Assembly (NCBI GenBank): GCA_029977865.1
Contig: JAPOKA010000008.1
Span: 117 to 64,116, forward strand
Length of the DNA stretch: 64,000 bases
From: a bacterium
GTDB taxonomy: Bacteria; Planctomycetota; Phycisphaerae; Phycisphaerales; SM1A02
Direction of reading: 5' to 3'
Part shown: positions 7,964 to 15,869 of the stretch, one piece after another
Layout of the letters: every line of letters begins with the position of its first letter
How positions within the stretch are numbered: the first letter of the stretch is position 1
Position numbers and translations under genes: made by a program
The notes under the pieces: generated by a model
Told to the model about the DNA's origin: nothing
Databases searched by the model: none
What the model saw: only the letters and a program-made list of their open reading frames with translations

Positions 7964-10609
7964 ATGAACTCGCGATCCAACCGATCTTCGCCGCCACACA
8001 CTTCATCGAACGAGGGGCGAAGGAGGTGGCTGGCGCCAGGCGGCTGGGTGATGCTGTTGGCGGCGTGCTCCGCGGAGGCGTTCGCAGAGTGCCCCGGCGA
8101 TCTCGACGGAAACGGCGTCGTCAACGGCAGCGATCTCGGAGTGATGCTGATCTCGTGGGGCGGCGCCGACGCGGTCGCCGACCTCGACGGCGATGGCGTG
8201 GTGGGTGGCAGCGACATCGGCCTCCTCCTCATCGGCTGGGGTCCGTGTCCGTGCGAAGCGCCTCCGGCCTTCGAACCGCTGCACTCCGCCTCGACGCCGT
8301 TGGAGCCCGAGGTGCGCTTCGAGCGTGCGGACGCGCTGGTGACGCGACTGGCCGATCGCGCTCGCGACCGCCATGCCCGTGAAGACATCGTGAACGGCGT
8401 GGTCTTCCGCAAGTACGACCACTACCTCCCCTTCTACTGGGAGCAGCGGGTCGCCGAGCTCGAGATCGTCGACCGCGTGGCGATGGGTGGCGAAGGCGTC
8501 ACCTTCAACTTCACCACGCTCGCCCAACTCGATCCGGCGGAGTTCCGCACCTTCTACGCCGACACCGACTCGCTCGCGCTCTACCTCCACAACCTCTCCG
8601 ACATTCCCGGACAGGGCGTGACCCTCGAGTCGGTGACGCCCTCGACCCGCTACCCCGGCGAGACCGAGTACGCCTACTCCGCCACCATCACCCACCGGCA
8701 GCCCGGCGGCGCAGCGCTCGAGATCGGCGACTCCTTCGAGGTGGAGCTGAGCCAGTTCCTGCTGGCTCCGCGAAACGGCCGCGAGAACTACTACGGCACC
8801 GCCTTTCTCTACGAGGTCGGCCGCGGAGTGGTGCCCTGGTACGCGAGGGACAAGGAGGAGGCGACCACGCCCGCAGAGCGCGAGGCGGCGAGCTTCCTGT
8901 CGCACCCGCTGCCCGAGCATGCCTGGCTCGGCGGCGAGACCACCCTTCCCTACCAGTACTCGAACGAGCCCCGGCATCGCTTCAAGCAGACCGCCGGCAA
9001 CATCTCGAGCGAGAGCGGACACCGCTTCATGCAGGGCCGTCGCCTGCATCACACCGACTTCCGCGACGGCAGCCACTCCGAACCCGAGAACCCCATCTTC
9101 GACGAGCAGGTCGGAAAGGCGGGTCCGCTGCTGGTCGCGGCGAGTTGCGTCGCCTGTCACCGCGACAACGGCCGAGCGCTTCCCGTCGCGGTCGGCGAGC
9201 CGCTTCGCGGCGCGGTGGTGCACGTCGCCGCGGACGAAACCGGCACGCCGCACCCGATCTGGGGAGAGTCGCTGCAGCACGATGCCTCGGCGGTGCCGCC
9301 GATCGCCTTCACCATCGAGGCCGAAGCCTTCACCGCGATGAGCGGCGTGGCCACCGAGCCCTGCAGCGACGCGGGCGGTGGGCTCGATGTCGCATCGATC
9401 GATGCAAACGACTGGATGGCCTACGGCAATCACCCGCTCGCCATTCCCGAGAGCGGCACCTACCTCGTCGACCTGAGGGTCGCGAGCGCGATCGGCGGCG
9501 GGATGATCCGCATCGAGGAGGCGGGCGGCAGCGTGCTGCACGCCCTCGCCGAGGTGCCGGCCACCGGCGGTGGGCAGACCTGGACCACCATCACCGTCGA
9601 AGCGACGCTCGAGGCTGGCACCCATGTCTTCGGACTCAACGCGGCGGTCGGTGGATGGAAGCTCAACTGGTTCCGCGTTCGCAGCTTGCCCGGCGGCAAC
9701 GCCTCCGAGCCGCGGGCGATCCTCGCCGGATGGGAAGAGACCGCGGGCAGCTACGGTGACGGCGCCCCCTACTCGCTCCGGAAGCCGATCTACGCCTTCG
9801 AGATGCCTCCCGGTGTCGATCCTCCCCAGCACTTCGCGGTGCGGCTCGCTCCACCGCTGGTCGGACTCGGCCTGCTCGAGGCGATCGACGAATCCACCAT
9901 CCTCGCCCGCGAAGACGCGTGCGATCTCGATGGCGACGGCATCTCCGGTCGGGTGCACGCGGTCACGAGTCCGCTTGAGTCGACCGCCAATCGGCTTGGT
10001 CGCTTCGGCACCAAGGCCTCGCAGGCCGCGGTCCGACATCAGATCGCCTACGCCCTCAATCGCGACATGGGCATTGCGACCGCAGCGTTCCCCGTGCTCG
10101 ATGGCGACACTTCGGCGAGCGCGGTCGAACTCGACGCAGCCGAGCTCGACGACCTGACCCGTTACGTCTCGCTGCTCGGTGTCTCGGCGCGTCGCAGTCT
10201 CACCGACGAGACCGCCCTGCACGGCGAGCAGCGCTTCGCGGCCGCCGGCTGCAGCGCCTGCCACGTGGCCGAGCTTGCCACCGGCCCCCATCATCCCTTC
10301 GCCGAACTTCGAAACCAGACCATCCGCCCGTTCACCGATCTCCTGCTGCACGACCTCGGCCCCGGACTCGCCGATTCGATCGAATCCGACGGCGTCGATG
10401 GAAGCGAGTGGCGCACTCCGCCGCTTTGGAGCATCGGCCTCACCGCTGGTGTCGCGGGAGGCGAGGCCTACCTGCACGACGGCCGCGCGAGGACCCTCGA
10501 AGAGGCGATCCTCTGGCACGGCGGCGAAGCCGAAGCGAGCAAGGAGTACTTCCGCACGATGTCGAGCGAGGATCGTGCGGCGCTGATCGCCTTCCTGCGA
10601 AGCCTGTAG
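7964..10609 (+). CDS. Exported di-heme oxidoreductase (DHOR) with dockerin-like and CBM6-like modules
   Basis: Secreted protein of 881 residues. A basic N-terminus and hydrophobic stretch (about residues 27-41) are followed by a paired dockerin-like/EF-hand module at about 43-93 (DLDGNGVVNGSDL and DLDGDGVVGGSDI, each ending in WG). The catalytic part resembles the di-heme oxidoreductase family (DUF1111). It has heme-binding motifs CVACH (395-399) and CSACH (763-767), LDGDGISGR, and a C-terminal AYLHDGRARTLEEAILWHGG block typical of MauG/DHOR proteins. Between the two hemes, about residues 445-570, lies an inserted beta-sandwich resembling CBM6 (AEAFTAMSG ... YLVDLRVAS ... LNWFRV). The substrate is unknown. 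The start is fixed by GGAGG 7 nt upstream. Confidence 0.86.
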   Translation: MNSRSNRSSPPHTSSNEGRRRWLAPGGWVMLLAACSAEAFAECPGDLDGNGVVNGSDLGVMLISWGGADAVADLDGDGVVGGSDIGLLLIGWGPCPCEAPPAFEPLHSASTPLEPEVRFERADALVTRLADRARDRHAREDIVNGVVFRKYDHYLPFYWEQRVAELEIVDRVAMGGEGVTFNFTTLAQLDPAEFRTFYADTDSLALYLHNLSDIPGQGVTLESVTPSTRYPGETEYAYSATITHRQPGGAALEIGDSFEVELSQFLLAPRNGRENYYGTAFLYEVGRGVVPWYARDKEEATTPAEREAASFLSHPLPEHAWLGGETTLPYQYSNEPRHRFKQTAGNISSESGHRFMQGRRLHHTDFRDGSHSEPENPIFDEQVGKAGPLLVAASCVACHRDNGRALPVAVGEPLRGAVVHVAADETGTPHPIWGESLQHDASAVPPIAFTIEAEAFTAMSGVATEPCSDAGGGLDVASIDANDWMAYGNHPLAIPESGTYLVDLRVASAIGGGMIRIEEAGGSVLHALAEVPATGGGQTWTTITVEATLEAGTHVFGLNAAVGGWKLNWFRVRSLPGGNASEPRAILAGWEETAGSYGDGAPYSLRKPIYAFEMPPGVDPPQHFAVRLAPPLVGLGLLEAIDESTILAREDACDLDGDGISGRVHAVTSPLESTANRLGRFGTKASQAAVRHQIAYALNRDMGIATAAFPVLDGDTSASAVELDAAELDDLTRYVSLLGVSARRSLTDETALHGEQRFAAAGCSACHVAELATGPHHPFAELRNQTIRPFTDLLLHDLGPGLADSIESDGVDGSEWRTPPLWSIGLTAGVAGGEAYLHDGRARTLEEAILWHGGEAEASKEYFRTMSSEDRAALIAFLRSL

Positions 10610-10640
10610 CGAGGTCGGCGCGGTCCCGACCGGCGCCTCC

Positions 10641-10664
10641 GGCCACGAGACTTCAGACGTGGCC
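10641..10664. terminator. Hairpin between convergent genes, possible bidirectional terminator
   Basis: A 7-bp stem GGCCACG / CGTGGCC with a 10-nt loop lies 31 nt after the di-heme oxidoreductase stop. It has no T-tract on either strand, so the terminator role is only suggested by position. Confidence 0.3.
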
Positions 10665-10785
10665 GCGCCGATGCTCCGCTGCGCGAGCAGAAGGGCGCCC
10701 TCGCCGCGCCGGTCTCGATGCAGCGACCGCGCCTCACCACCATCGCGAATCCCGATCCGCCGCGGAGAGACTCCGGGCGATCAGG

Positions 10786-12630
10786 TCACTTCGCATTCCA
10801 TGACGAGAGCATGATGGAGAGATCGGAGCCGCCGACGAGGCCATCGAGGTCGAGATCCGCGGGACCGCTCTTGTTGCCCCATTCCGAGAGCATTCCCGTG
10901 AGATCCACTCCGTTCACCAGGCCATCGTTGTTGAGATCGCCGCGGAGCATGGCACATCGCGACCAGAACTCCTCGACATCGAGGTGGTCGAGGACCCAGT
11001 CGCCGTTGAAGTCGAAGACCTCGCGACCCGGCTCGACCGGGCCGAGGCCGAACCCTTGGAAGGTCTCCCAATCGTCGGCACCGACCTGTCCGTCGCCCTC
11101 GACGTCGCCGAGTCGCGCCGGCGGATAGATGGACCAGAACTGATTGGCCGGAACATCGACGAACTCCCGAACCGGTCCTCCGTTGGGCCACTTCACGAGG
11201 ATCTCGTCGGCCGAGGTCGCGGCGCCAAGACCGAAGTGAAGGTACGGCTCGTTCTGCCCGAGGTAGGAGTTGCCACCGAGGATCACCTCTGCCCGCTGCC
11301 GCTCGTTGCCCACCCGCAGATGGGCGCTGGCCCCGGCGGCCTGATGGTTGGCGCCGAGGCCCACCACCCGCAGGCGAAGCCACGAACGCAACGAGCCCTC
11401 GTTGTTGATGTAGAGGCGGACGTTGCCGCTGTGGTTGTTCTGCAGCATGTCGAGGTCGCCATCGCCATCGACATCACCCACCACCGAGACGTACGAGACA
11501 CCGCCGGTCCCGGCGAGGGCGAACTCCGCGGTGCCGTTGGTCATCGGCGGCGAACCTGGATTCACGTACAGGGTGTTGCCCTGCCACTGGTTGTTCACGT
11601 AGAGATCGAGATCGGAGTCGTTGTCGAGATCCCAGAAGAGCCCGCCCCAACTGGTGATGTAGTGCCCCACCCCCCACTCTTCGTGCGCCTCGACGTAGGT
11701 GCCGTCGCCTTGGCTGACGATCAGCGAGTTGGCGCCGTAGAGCGGCGGCACGGGATCGGAGATGTTGGTGATGTAGTAGTCGGGGAAGCCGTCGCGATTG
11801 AGGTCGCCCGCCGCCACACACATCGAGAAGAGGGAACTGTCGGCGCCGCTCGACTCGGAGACGTCCACCAGGACTCCGTCGTCGTTGCGCCAAAGTTGAT
11901 TGGGGCCGAAGAACGGACCGCGGTCGTTGGCGAGGTAGAGGTCGGTCCAGGAATCGGCATCGAAGTCGGTGAAGGCCGCCATGAGGCTCGGCCGCTCGCT
12001 CTCGACGCCGACTCCCGGCTGCACTCTCAGGAAGTGGCCGCCACCAAGATTGCGGTAGAGCCGGTTGCGGGTGACGTCGATGTTCCCCGGCACCACGTAT
12101 TGGCAGAGATAGAGATCGAGTCGGCCGTCGCCGTCGTAGTCACCGCAGGTGACGCCCTTGGTGGGGAGCATCTCGCCGAGCCCGCTGCCGGCGGTCACAT
12201 CGGTGAAGTGCCACGGCGAGGTCTGCTCGTAGAGCCGATTGCCGCCGCCGTTGAAGTACTGGGTCAGGAAGAGGTCGAGGTCGCCATCTCCGTCGAAGTC
12301 GAAGGCGATCACCGAACTCGCTGCGGCGAGCGGGGCAATGCCCGACTCGATACTGCGATCGGTGAAGTGGCCGGTGCCGTCGTTCTCGAAGATCCCGGGC
12401 AGGCCGTTCGAACGTCCCAGCAGCACCAGATCGAGATCGCGGTCGGCGTCGAGATCCGCCATCGCCATGCCGAATCCGGAGTATCCGCCGCTCGGCGGAT
12501 AGCCTTGCATCGTGTACCAGACCCCCCGCTGGAGCGCCTCTGAGGTGAACGGTTCGACGTCGGCGACAGCCGCCGTGGTCATGACCGCGGCGGCGAGCAC
12601 CCAGACCTTGGATCGCAACGCGATCGACAT
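10786..12630 (-). CDS. Secreted FG-GAP/ASPIC-UnbV repeat protein with C-terminal dockerin-like module
   Basis: Exported protein of 614 residues with a signal peptide (residues 1-23, ending in AAVADV). Residues about 50-410 contain repeated FG-GAP/VCBS-type calcium-binding blades (ADLDADRDLDLVLLG, FDFDGDGDLDLFLTQ, GDYDGDGRLDLYLCQ, GDVDGDGDLDMLQNN), which form a beta-propeller. Residues about 415-500 match the ASPIC/UnbV domain (SWLRLRVVGLGANHQAAGAS ... LHFGLGAA ... VKWPNGG). The C-terminus has paired dockerin-like units (GDLNNDGLVNGVDLTGMLSEWG and a second copy ending in SSWNAK). It is probably a surface or extracellular protein. It is preceded by a 16-nt-spacer promoter and by a GGGGAGG Shine-Dalgarno just before the ATG. 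Confidence 0.87.
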   Translation of the reverse strand: MSIALRSKVWVLAAAVMTTAAVADVEPFTSEALQRGVWYTMQGYPPSGGYSGFGMAMADLDADRDLDLVLLGRSNGLPGIFENDGTGHFTDRSIESGIAPLAAASSVIAFDFDGDGDLDLFLTQYFNGGGNRLYEQTSPWHFTDVTAGSGLGEMLPTKGVTCGDYDGDGRLDLYLCQYVVPGNIDVTRNRLYRNLGGGHFLRVQPGVGVESERPSLMAAFTDFDADSWTDLYLANDRGPFFGPNQLWRNDDGVLVDVSESSGADSSLFSMCVAAGDLNRDGFPDYYITNISDPVPPLYGANSLIVSQGDGTYVEAHEEWGVGHYITSWGGLFWDLDNDSDLDLYVNNQWQGNTLYVNPGSPPMTNGTAEFALAGTGGVSYVSVVGDVDGDGDLDMLQNNHSGNVRLYINNEGSLRSWLRLRVVGLGANHQAAGASAHLRVGNERQRAEVILGGNSYLGQNEPYLHFGLGAATSADEILVKWPNGGPVREFVDVPANQFWSIYPPARLGDVEGDGQVGADDWETFQGFGLGPVEPGREVFDFNGDWVLDHLDVEEFWSRCAMLRGDLNNDGLVNGVDLTGMLSEWGNKSGPADLDLDGLVGGSDLSIMLSSWNAK

Positions 12631-12704
12631 CGCAGCGACCTCCCCTCACGAGCCCGCGGCCTTTCGGGCTCCAAGAGTCCTGAGAAACGCTCAGAACAGA
12701 AAAA

Positions 12705-12732
12705 AATCTACCGCGCGGGCCGGGTTGGGCAA
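12705..12732 (-). promoter_or_regulatory. Promoter of the FG-GAP/UnbV gene
   Basis: On the minus strand, -35 TTGCCC (12732-12727), a 16-nt spacer and -10 TAGATT (12710-12705), followed by a T-rich start region. The roughly 70-nt leader contains a GAGCCC / GGGCTC hairpin and ends in GGGGAGG before the ATG at 12630. Confidence 0.6.
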
Positions 12733-12826
12733 TACCTGCCCGGTGCATCTGAGGAATTTTCCAACCGGATCCTTGCGGTTGCGGGAGTCATCCGCAGGGT
12801 CGGTTCCTCCCCGATCGCTCCGAGCG

Positions 12827-14305
12827 ATGAAACTGCCCCTCGAGTGGCTCGCGTGGGTTCTTTCCGGACTGCTGCTCGCCGCCGCTCCGACCGCGTTCGC
12901 GGCAGCAGATCCTCCCGCAGCCACCCCGGAGGTTCTCTCGGACCCGGCGGAGCTTGCCGCGCTCGACGAGTTGCTGGGCGGCGACGCCTGGGCGCGGCGT
13001 GCACTGGGGGTGATGCGGCTCGAGTCGATTCCCGAGTCCTTGGCGCTGCCGCGGCTCCTTCGCGCGGTGCAGGATCCGAGCTGGCAGGTTCGGGCCTTTG
13101 CGGTCGCGGTGGCGGCGAGGCGACGGGCCCCGCTCGAACTTGCCACCCTGCTCGCCGACGAGCCCCACCCGCTGGTGGTGCGGACGATGCTGCGATGTCG
13201 GGTCCCGTTCGAGGCGGAGAAGCTCGAGCGGGGGCTCGAGGTCCTTCGCCGCTCCGGGTCCGACGCTGATCGCCTGCTCGGGGTCGAACTGGCGCTGGCC
13301 TCCGGCGACGAAGCGCGTCGCGAACTGGCGGAGGAGACCTTCGTCTCGGTGGTCTTGCGGATGGACCCCGCCGAAGCCGGACGACTCTCGCCGCGGCTCG
13401 CGGCGATCTCCGCGGCGCCCGACCTGCGCCGCGATCACCGCTGGCGAGCCTGGCTTCGATCGAACCGTGGCCGCATCGGACTCGCGGCCGCGTGGATGGT
13501 CCCCGAGGCAGACGACGAGGCGGAATGGGCTGCGTTGCGGCGGAATGCCATCGCGGCGCTCGACACCCGCGAGTTCGTCGGACTGGTCGAGTACATCCGC
13601 GATCTCGCTTCGCGTCGGCTCGACCTCGCCATCGCGATCGACTGCACCGCCAGCATGACCGGCGAACTTGCCGAGGTGCAGGGCGGGCTTGACGACCTCA
13701 TGCTCTTCGCGGGCGACATCACCGCAGGAGTGCGAATCGGCGTGGTGGCCTACCGGGACCGTCGTGATCGCTTCGAAACCGTCGCCCGCGACTTCACCGC
13801 GTCGATTCCGCAGGCGAGGGAGTGGCTCTGGTCGCTCACCGCCGAAGGCGGCGGAGACCGCCCGGAAGCGGTTCACCCCGCGCTGGAGCGGCTCTTCACC
13901 ACGCTCTCGTGGGATCCGCAGCGAACCGGGATCGCGATCCTCATCGGAGACGCCCCGCCCCACCCGGGCTTCGGCGGCGCCTGCGTCTCGCTGGCGGCTC
14001 GGGCCGCCGCCGCGGGAGTGGTGACCCACGTGGTGAGCGCCGCCCCAGCCAGCGAGCCCGATCCCGAGGCCGAAGCCCAAGGCGACGCGGACGATGCCGG
14101 GCCGAACCTCGCCGCGCGGCGACGCTCGCGGCGAACCGGTCCACCCGAGCACTTCCCCGAGATCGCCACCGCGGGAGGCGGCCGCCTCGTCGAACTCGCC
14201 GACGACGACTCGCTCGTGGGCGAAATCGTGGGATTGACCCTCGGCGATCGCTTCGAGGACGCGATGCGGGGGTTCTTCTCCGCGTACCTCGAGGTCTGCC
14301 GCTGA
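12827..14305 (+). CDS. Exported VWA-domain protein with N-terminal HEAT-like region
   Basis: A 492-residue protein with a signal peptide ending near AAPTAFAAA. Residues about 40-255 are helical and alanine/leucine-rich, with a HEAT-like flavour (LPRLLRAVQDPSWQVRAFAV). Residues about 265-400 form a von Willebrand factor A domain: LDLAIAIDCTASMTGEL carries the MIDAS-like DxTxS (Asp272) in place of the usual DxSxS, with AYRDRRD and AILIGDAPPH following. The C-terminal part is acidic and arginine-rich, then FFSAYLEVCR. It is probably periplasmic or surface-attached; the partner is unknown. It is divergent from the FG-GAP gene across a 196-nt gap. Confidence 0.8.
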   Translation: MKLPLEWLAWVLSGLLLAAAPTAFAAADPPAATPEVLSDPAELAALDELLGGDAWARRALGVMRLESIPESLALPRLLRAVQDPSWQVRAFAVAVAARRRAPLELATLLADEPHPLVVRTMLRCRVPFEAEKLERGLEVLRRSGSDADRLLGVELALASGDEARRELAEETFVSVVLRMDPAEAGRLSPRLAAISAAPDLRRDHRWRAWLRSNRGRIGLAAAWMVPEADDEAEWAALRRNAIAALDTREFVGLVEYIRDLASRRLDLAIAIDCTASMTGELAEVQGGLDDLMLFAGDITAGVRIGVVAYRDRRDRFETVARDFTASIPQAREWLWSLTAEGGGDRPEAVHPALERLFTTLSWDPQRTGIAILIGDAPPHPGFGGACVSLAARAAAAGVVTHVVSAAPASEPDPEAEAQGDADDAGPNLAARRRSRRTGPPEHFPEIATAGGGRLVELADDDSLVGEIVGLTLGDRFEDAMRGFFSAYLEVCR

Positions 14306-14438
14306 GCGTGGCCGCCGACCTCTGAGATTTGGGATGCCGGAGGCGACTTGGATGGCTCGCGGTCGGCTCGTGCCCCGGCCGCTCGGGTCAAGTCGCCGCA
14401 CCGATTCAAGAGGCTTCTCACCGAAACTCCATGGTTCC

Positions 14439-14466
14439 TTGCCAAACCTGAGAAGTTGGGTAACAT
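14439..14466 (+). promoter_or_regulatory. Promoter of a candidate small RNA
   Basis: -35 TTGCCA (14439-14444), a 16-nt spacer and -10 TAACAT (14461-14466). No open reading frame starts behind it before a strong terminator about 45 nt downstream of the predicted start. Confidence 0.55.
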
Positions 14467-14472
14467 CCGCCC

Positions 14473-14545
14473 GTCCGAGAACCTCTCATCGCATCTTTCT
14501 CCCCTCCGGAAAGCGTCCGTCGACCAGACGGACGCTTTCTCTTTT
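14473..14545 (+). ncRNA. Candidate small RNA, about 73 nt
   Basis: The stretch lies between a 16-nt-spacer promoter and a 13-bp hairpin terminator with a T-rich tail, and encodes no protein. Its single-stranded part has a pyrimidine run around 14494-14507 (TCTTTCTCCCCTCC), complementary to purine-rich Shine-Dalgarno sequences, a feature seen in some target-pairing small RNAs. It could instead be the 5' end of an attenuated gcvH transcript, but gcvH has its own TATCAT element at 14674-14679. No known RNA family was recognised. Confidence 0.45.
14509..14545 (+). terminator. Strong Rho-independent terminator
   Basis: A perfect 13-bp stem (GAAAGCGTCCGTC / GACGGACGCTTTC) with the 5-nt loop GACCA is followed by TCTTTT. 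It is the strongest intrinsic terminator in the window and ends the candidate small RNA. It lies 203 nt after the VWA gene, too far for a typical gene-end terminator. Confidence 0.9.
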
Positions 14546-14707
14546 GCCCGTCGCAGCCCGTGGATCTCGGGCAACGAGACCGGCCGGACGCATCCGCGGC
14601 TTCGGATCGACCGCCGCCGAAGCCGCCCCTCGATCGTCCTGCGATTCGCGCCCGGTCTCGCGCTCCCGACCGTTATCATTCCGCCCTTCCCGTACCGGAC
14701 CGACTTC

Positions 14708-15091
14708 ATGCCCAGCCCGACCGACTGCCGCTACTCCGATTCGCACGAGTGGTTCCGCCTCGACGGCGACGTGGTGACCATGGGGATCACCCAGTTCGCC
14801 GCAGACCAGCTCACCGACGTCACCTACGTGGCGATGAAGCCCGCGGGGACCCGCGTGGGAGAGGGGGAGAGCGTGGGCGAGGTGGAGTCGGTCAAGACCA
14901 CCGGCGATGTCTACTCGGCGATCACGGGTGAGATCATCGAAGTGAACTCCGCGGTCTCCGCCGACCCGTCGCTGGTCAACTCCGATCCCTACGGAGCCGG
15001 CTGGATGGTCCGCCTGCGGGTCGACGACCCGGCACCGCTGTCGGCCTTGAAGGATGGCTCGGCCTACGACCAGAGCCTTGCGGGTGCCTGA
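14708..15091 (+). CDS. gcvH: Glycine cleavage system H protein
   Basis: Lipoyl carrier of the glycine cleavage system, shuttling the aminomethyl group between the P and T proteins. It is 127 residues long, the normal size. The lipoyl-lysine site is in VESVKTTGDVYS (Lys63), preceded by HEWFRLDGDVVTMGIT and followed by the conserved NSDPYGAGWM block. ATG 14708 starts the conserved region; the longer open frame upstream has no family match. A TATCAT -10-like element lies at 14674-14679. The ABC ATPase gene overlaps its end by about 8 nt. No other gcv gene is in the window and no glycine riboswitch was recognised upstream. Confidence 0.95.
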   Translation: MPSPTDCRYSDSHEWFRLDGDVVTMGITQFAADQLTDVTYVAMKPAGTRVGEGESVGEVESVKTTGDVYSAITGEIIEVNSAVSADPSLVNSDPYGAGWMVRLRVDDPAPLSALKDGSAYDQSLAGA

Positions 15092-15869
15092 TCCGATCGC
15101 CAACGGTGAAACGAGGCCGATTCGGCTTGCGGTCTCCGGCCTGCGCAAGACCTATCGAGCCGCCGACGATCGTGGTCAACCCGTGCAGGCGATTCGAGGT
15201 CTCGACCTGACCATCGATCAACCGGGGTTTCACGCGGTGATGGGTCCCTCGGGCAGCGGCAAGACCACCTTGCTGCACCTGCTTGCGGGGCTCGACCGCG
15301 CCGACTCTGGGTCGATCGAAGTGGCTGGCGATCGCGTGGATCAGCTCTCCGAGCGGGCCTTGACCGAGTACCGGCGAAGGCGAATCGGAATCGTCTTCCA
15401 GCAGTTCAACCTGCTGCCCACGCTCTCGGCGCTCGACAACGTGATGCTTCCCGGGACCCTCGACGGGCAGGCCGGACCTGCCCTTCGCGATCGCGGGCTC
15501 GCTCTGCTCGAGGAACTCGGACTCTCCGGCCGCGCCGGGCACCGGCCCGAGGCGCTCTCCGGCGGAGAGCAGCAGCGGGTGGCGATCGCACGGGCGCTCC
15601 TCTTCGATCCGCCGATTCTCTTCGCCGACGAGCCCACCGGGAATCTCGACTCGGCCACCAGCGAAAGGCTCTGGGAGATGCTGGCTCGAATCGCGGGGGA
15701 GCGCGAGAAGCTCGTGCTGATGGTGACCCACGAGACCTCGGCGGCGACCCGATGCCGCACGGTCTTCGTGCTTCGCGACGGAACTCTTGCGGGAGCGTTC
15801 GATGTGGACGGGCTCGATGCGGGCGGTGTGGCCGTTCGTGCGGCTGAACTTGCTCGGGCGACCGCGTAG
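15084..15869 (+). CDS. ABC transporter ATP-binding protein, LolD/MacB type
   Basis: ATPase subunit of an exporter of the LolCDE/MacB/FtsE class, about 261 residues. Visible motifs are Walker A GPSGSGKTT, Q-loop FQQFNLLPT, signature LSGGEQQRVAIARAL, Walker B ILFADEPTGNLD and the switch histidine in MVTHE. The GTG start at 15084 overlaps the gcvH stop by 8 nt; ATG 15054 is an alternative start. The downstream permease begins inside its 3' end, so the two are translationally coupled. The substrate cannot be told from sequence; lipoprotein release or efflux are the family roles. Confidence 0.9.
   Translation: MPDPIANGETRPIRLAVSGLRKTYRAADDRGQPVQAIRGLDLTIDQPGFHAVMGPSGSGKTTLLHLLAGLDRADSGSIEVAGDRVDQLSERALTEYRRRRIGIVFQQFNLLPTLSALDNVMLPGTLDGQAGPALRDRGLALLEELGLSGRAGHRPEALSGGEQQRVAIARALLFDPPILFADEPTGNLDSATSERLWEMLARIAGEREKLVLMVTHETSAATRCRTVFVLRDGTLAGAFDVDGLDAGGVAVRAAELARATA

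Noticed and set aside
14546-14707. Possible glycine riboswitch before gcvH
   Set aside because: The region has no recognisable paired aptamer or conserved glycine-riboswitch core; only a -10-like TATCAT was found.
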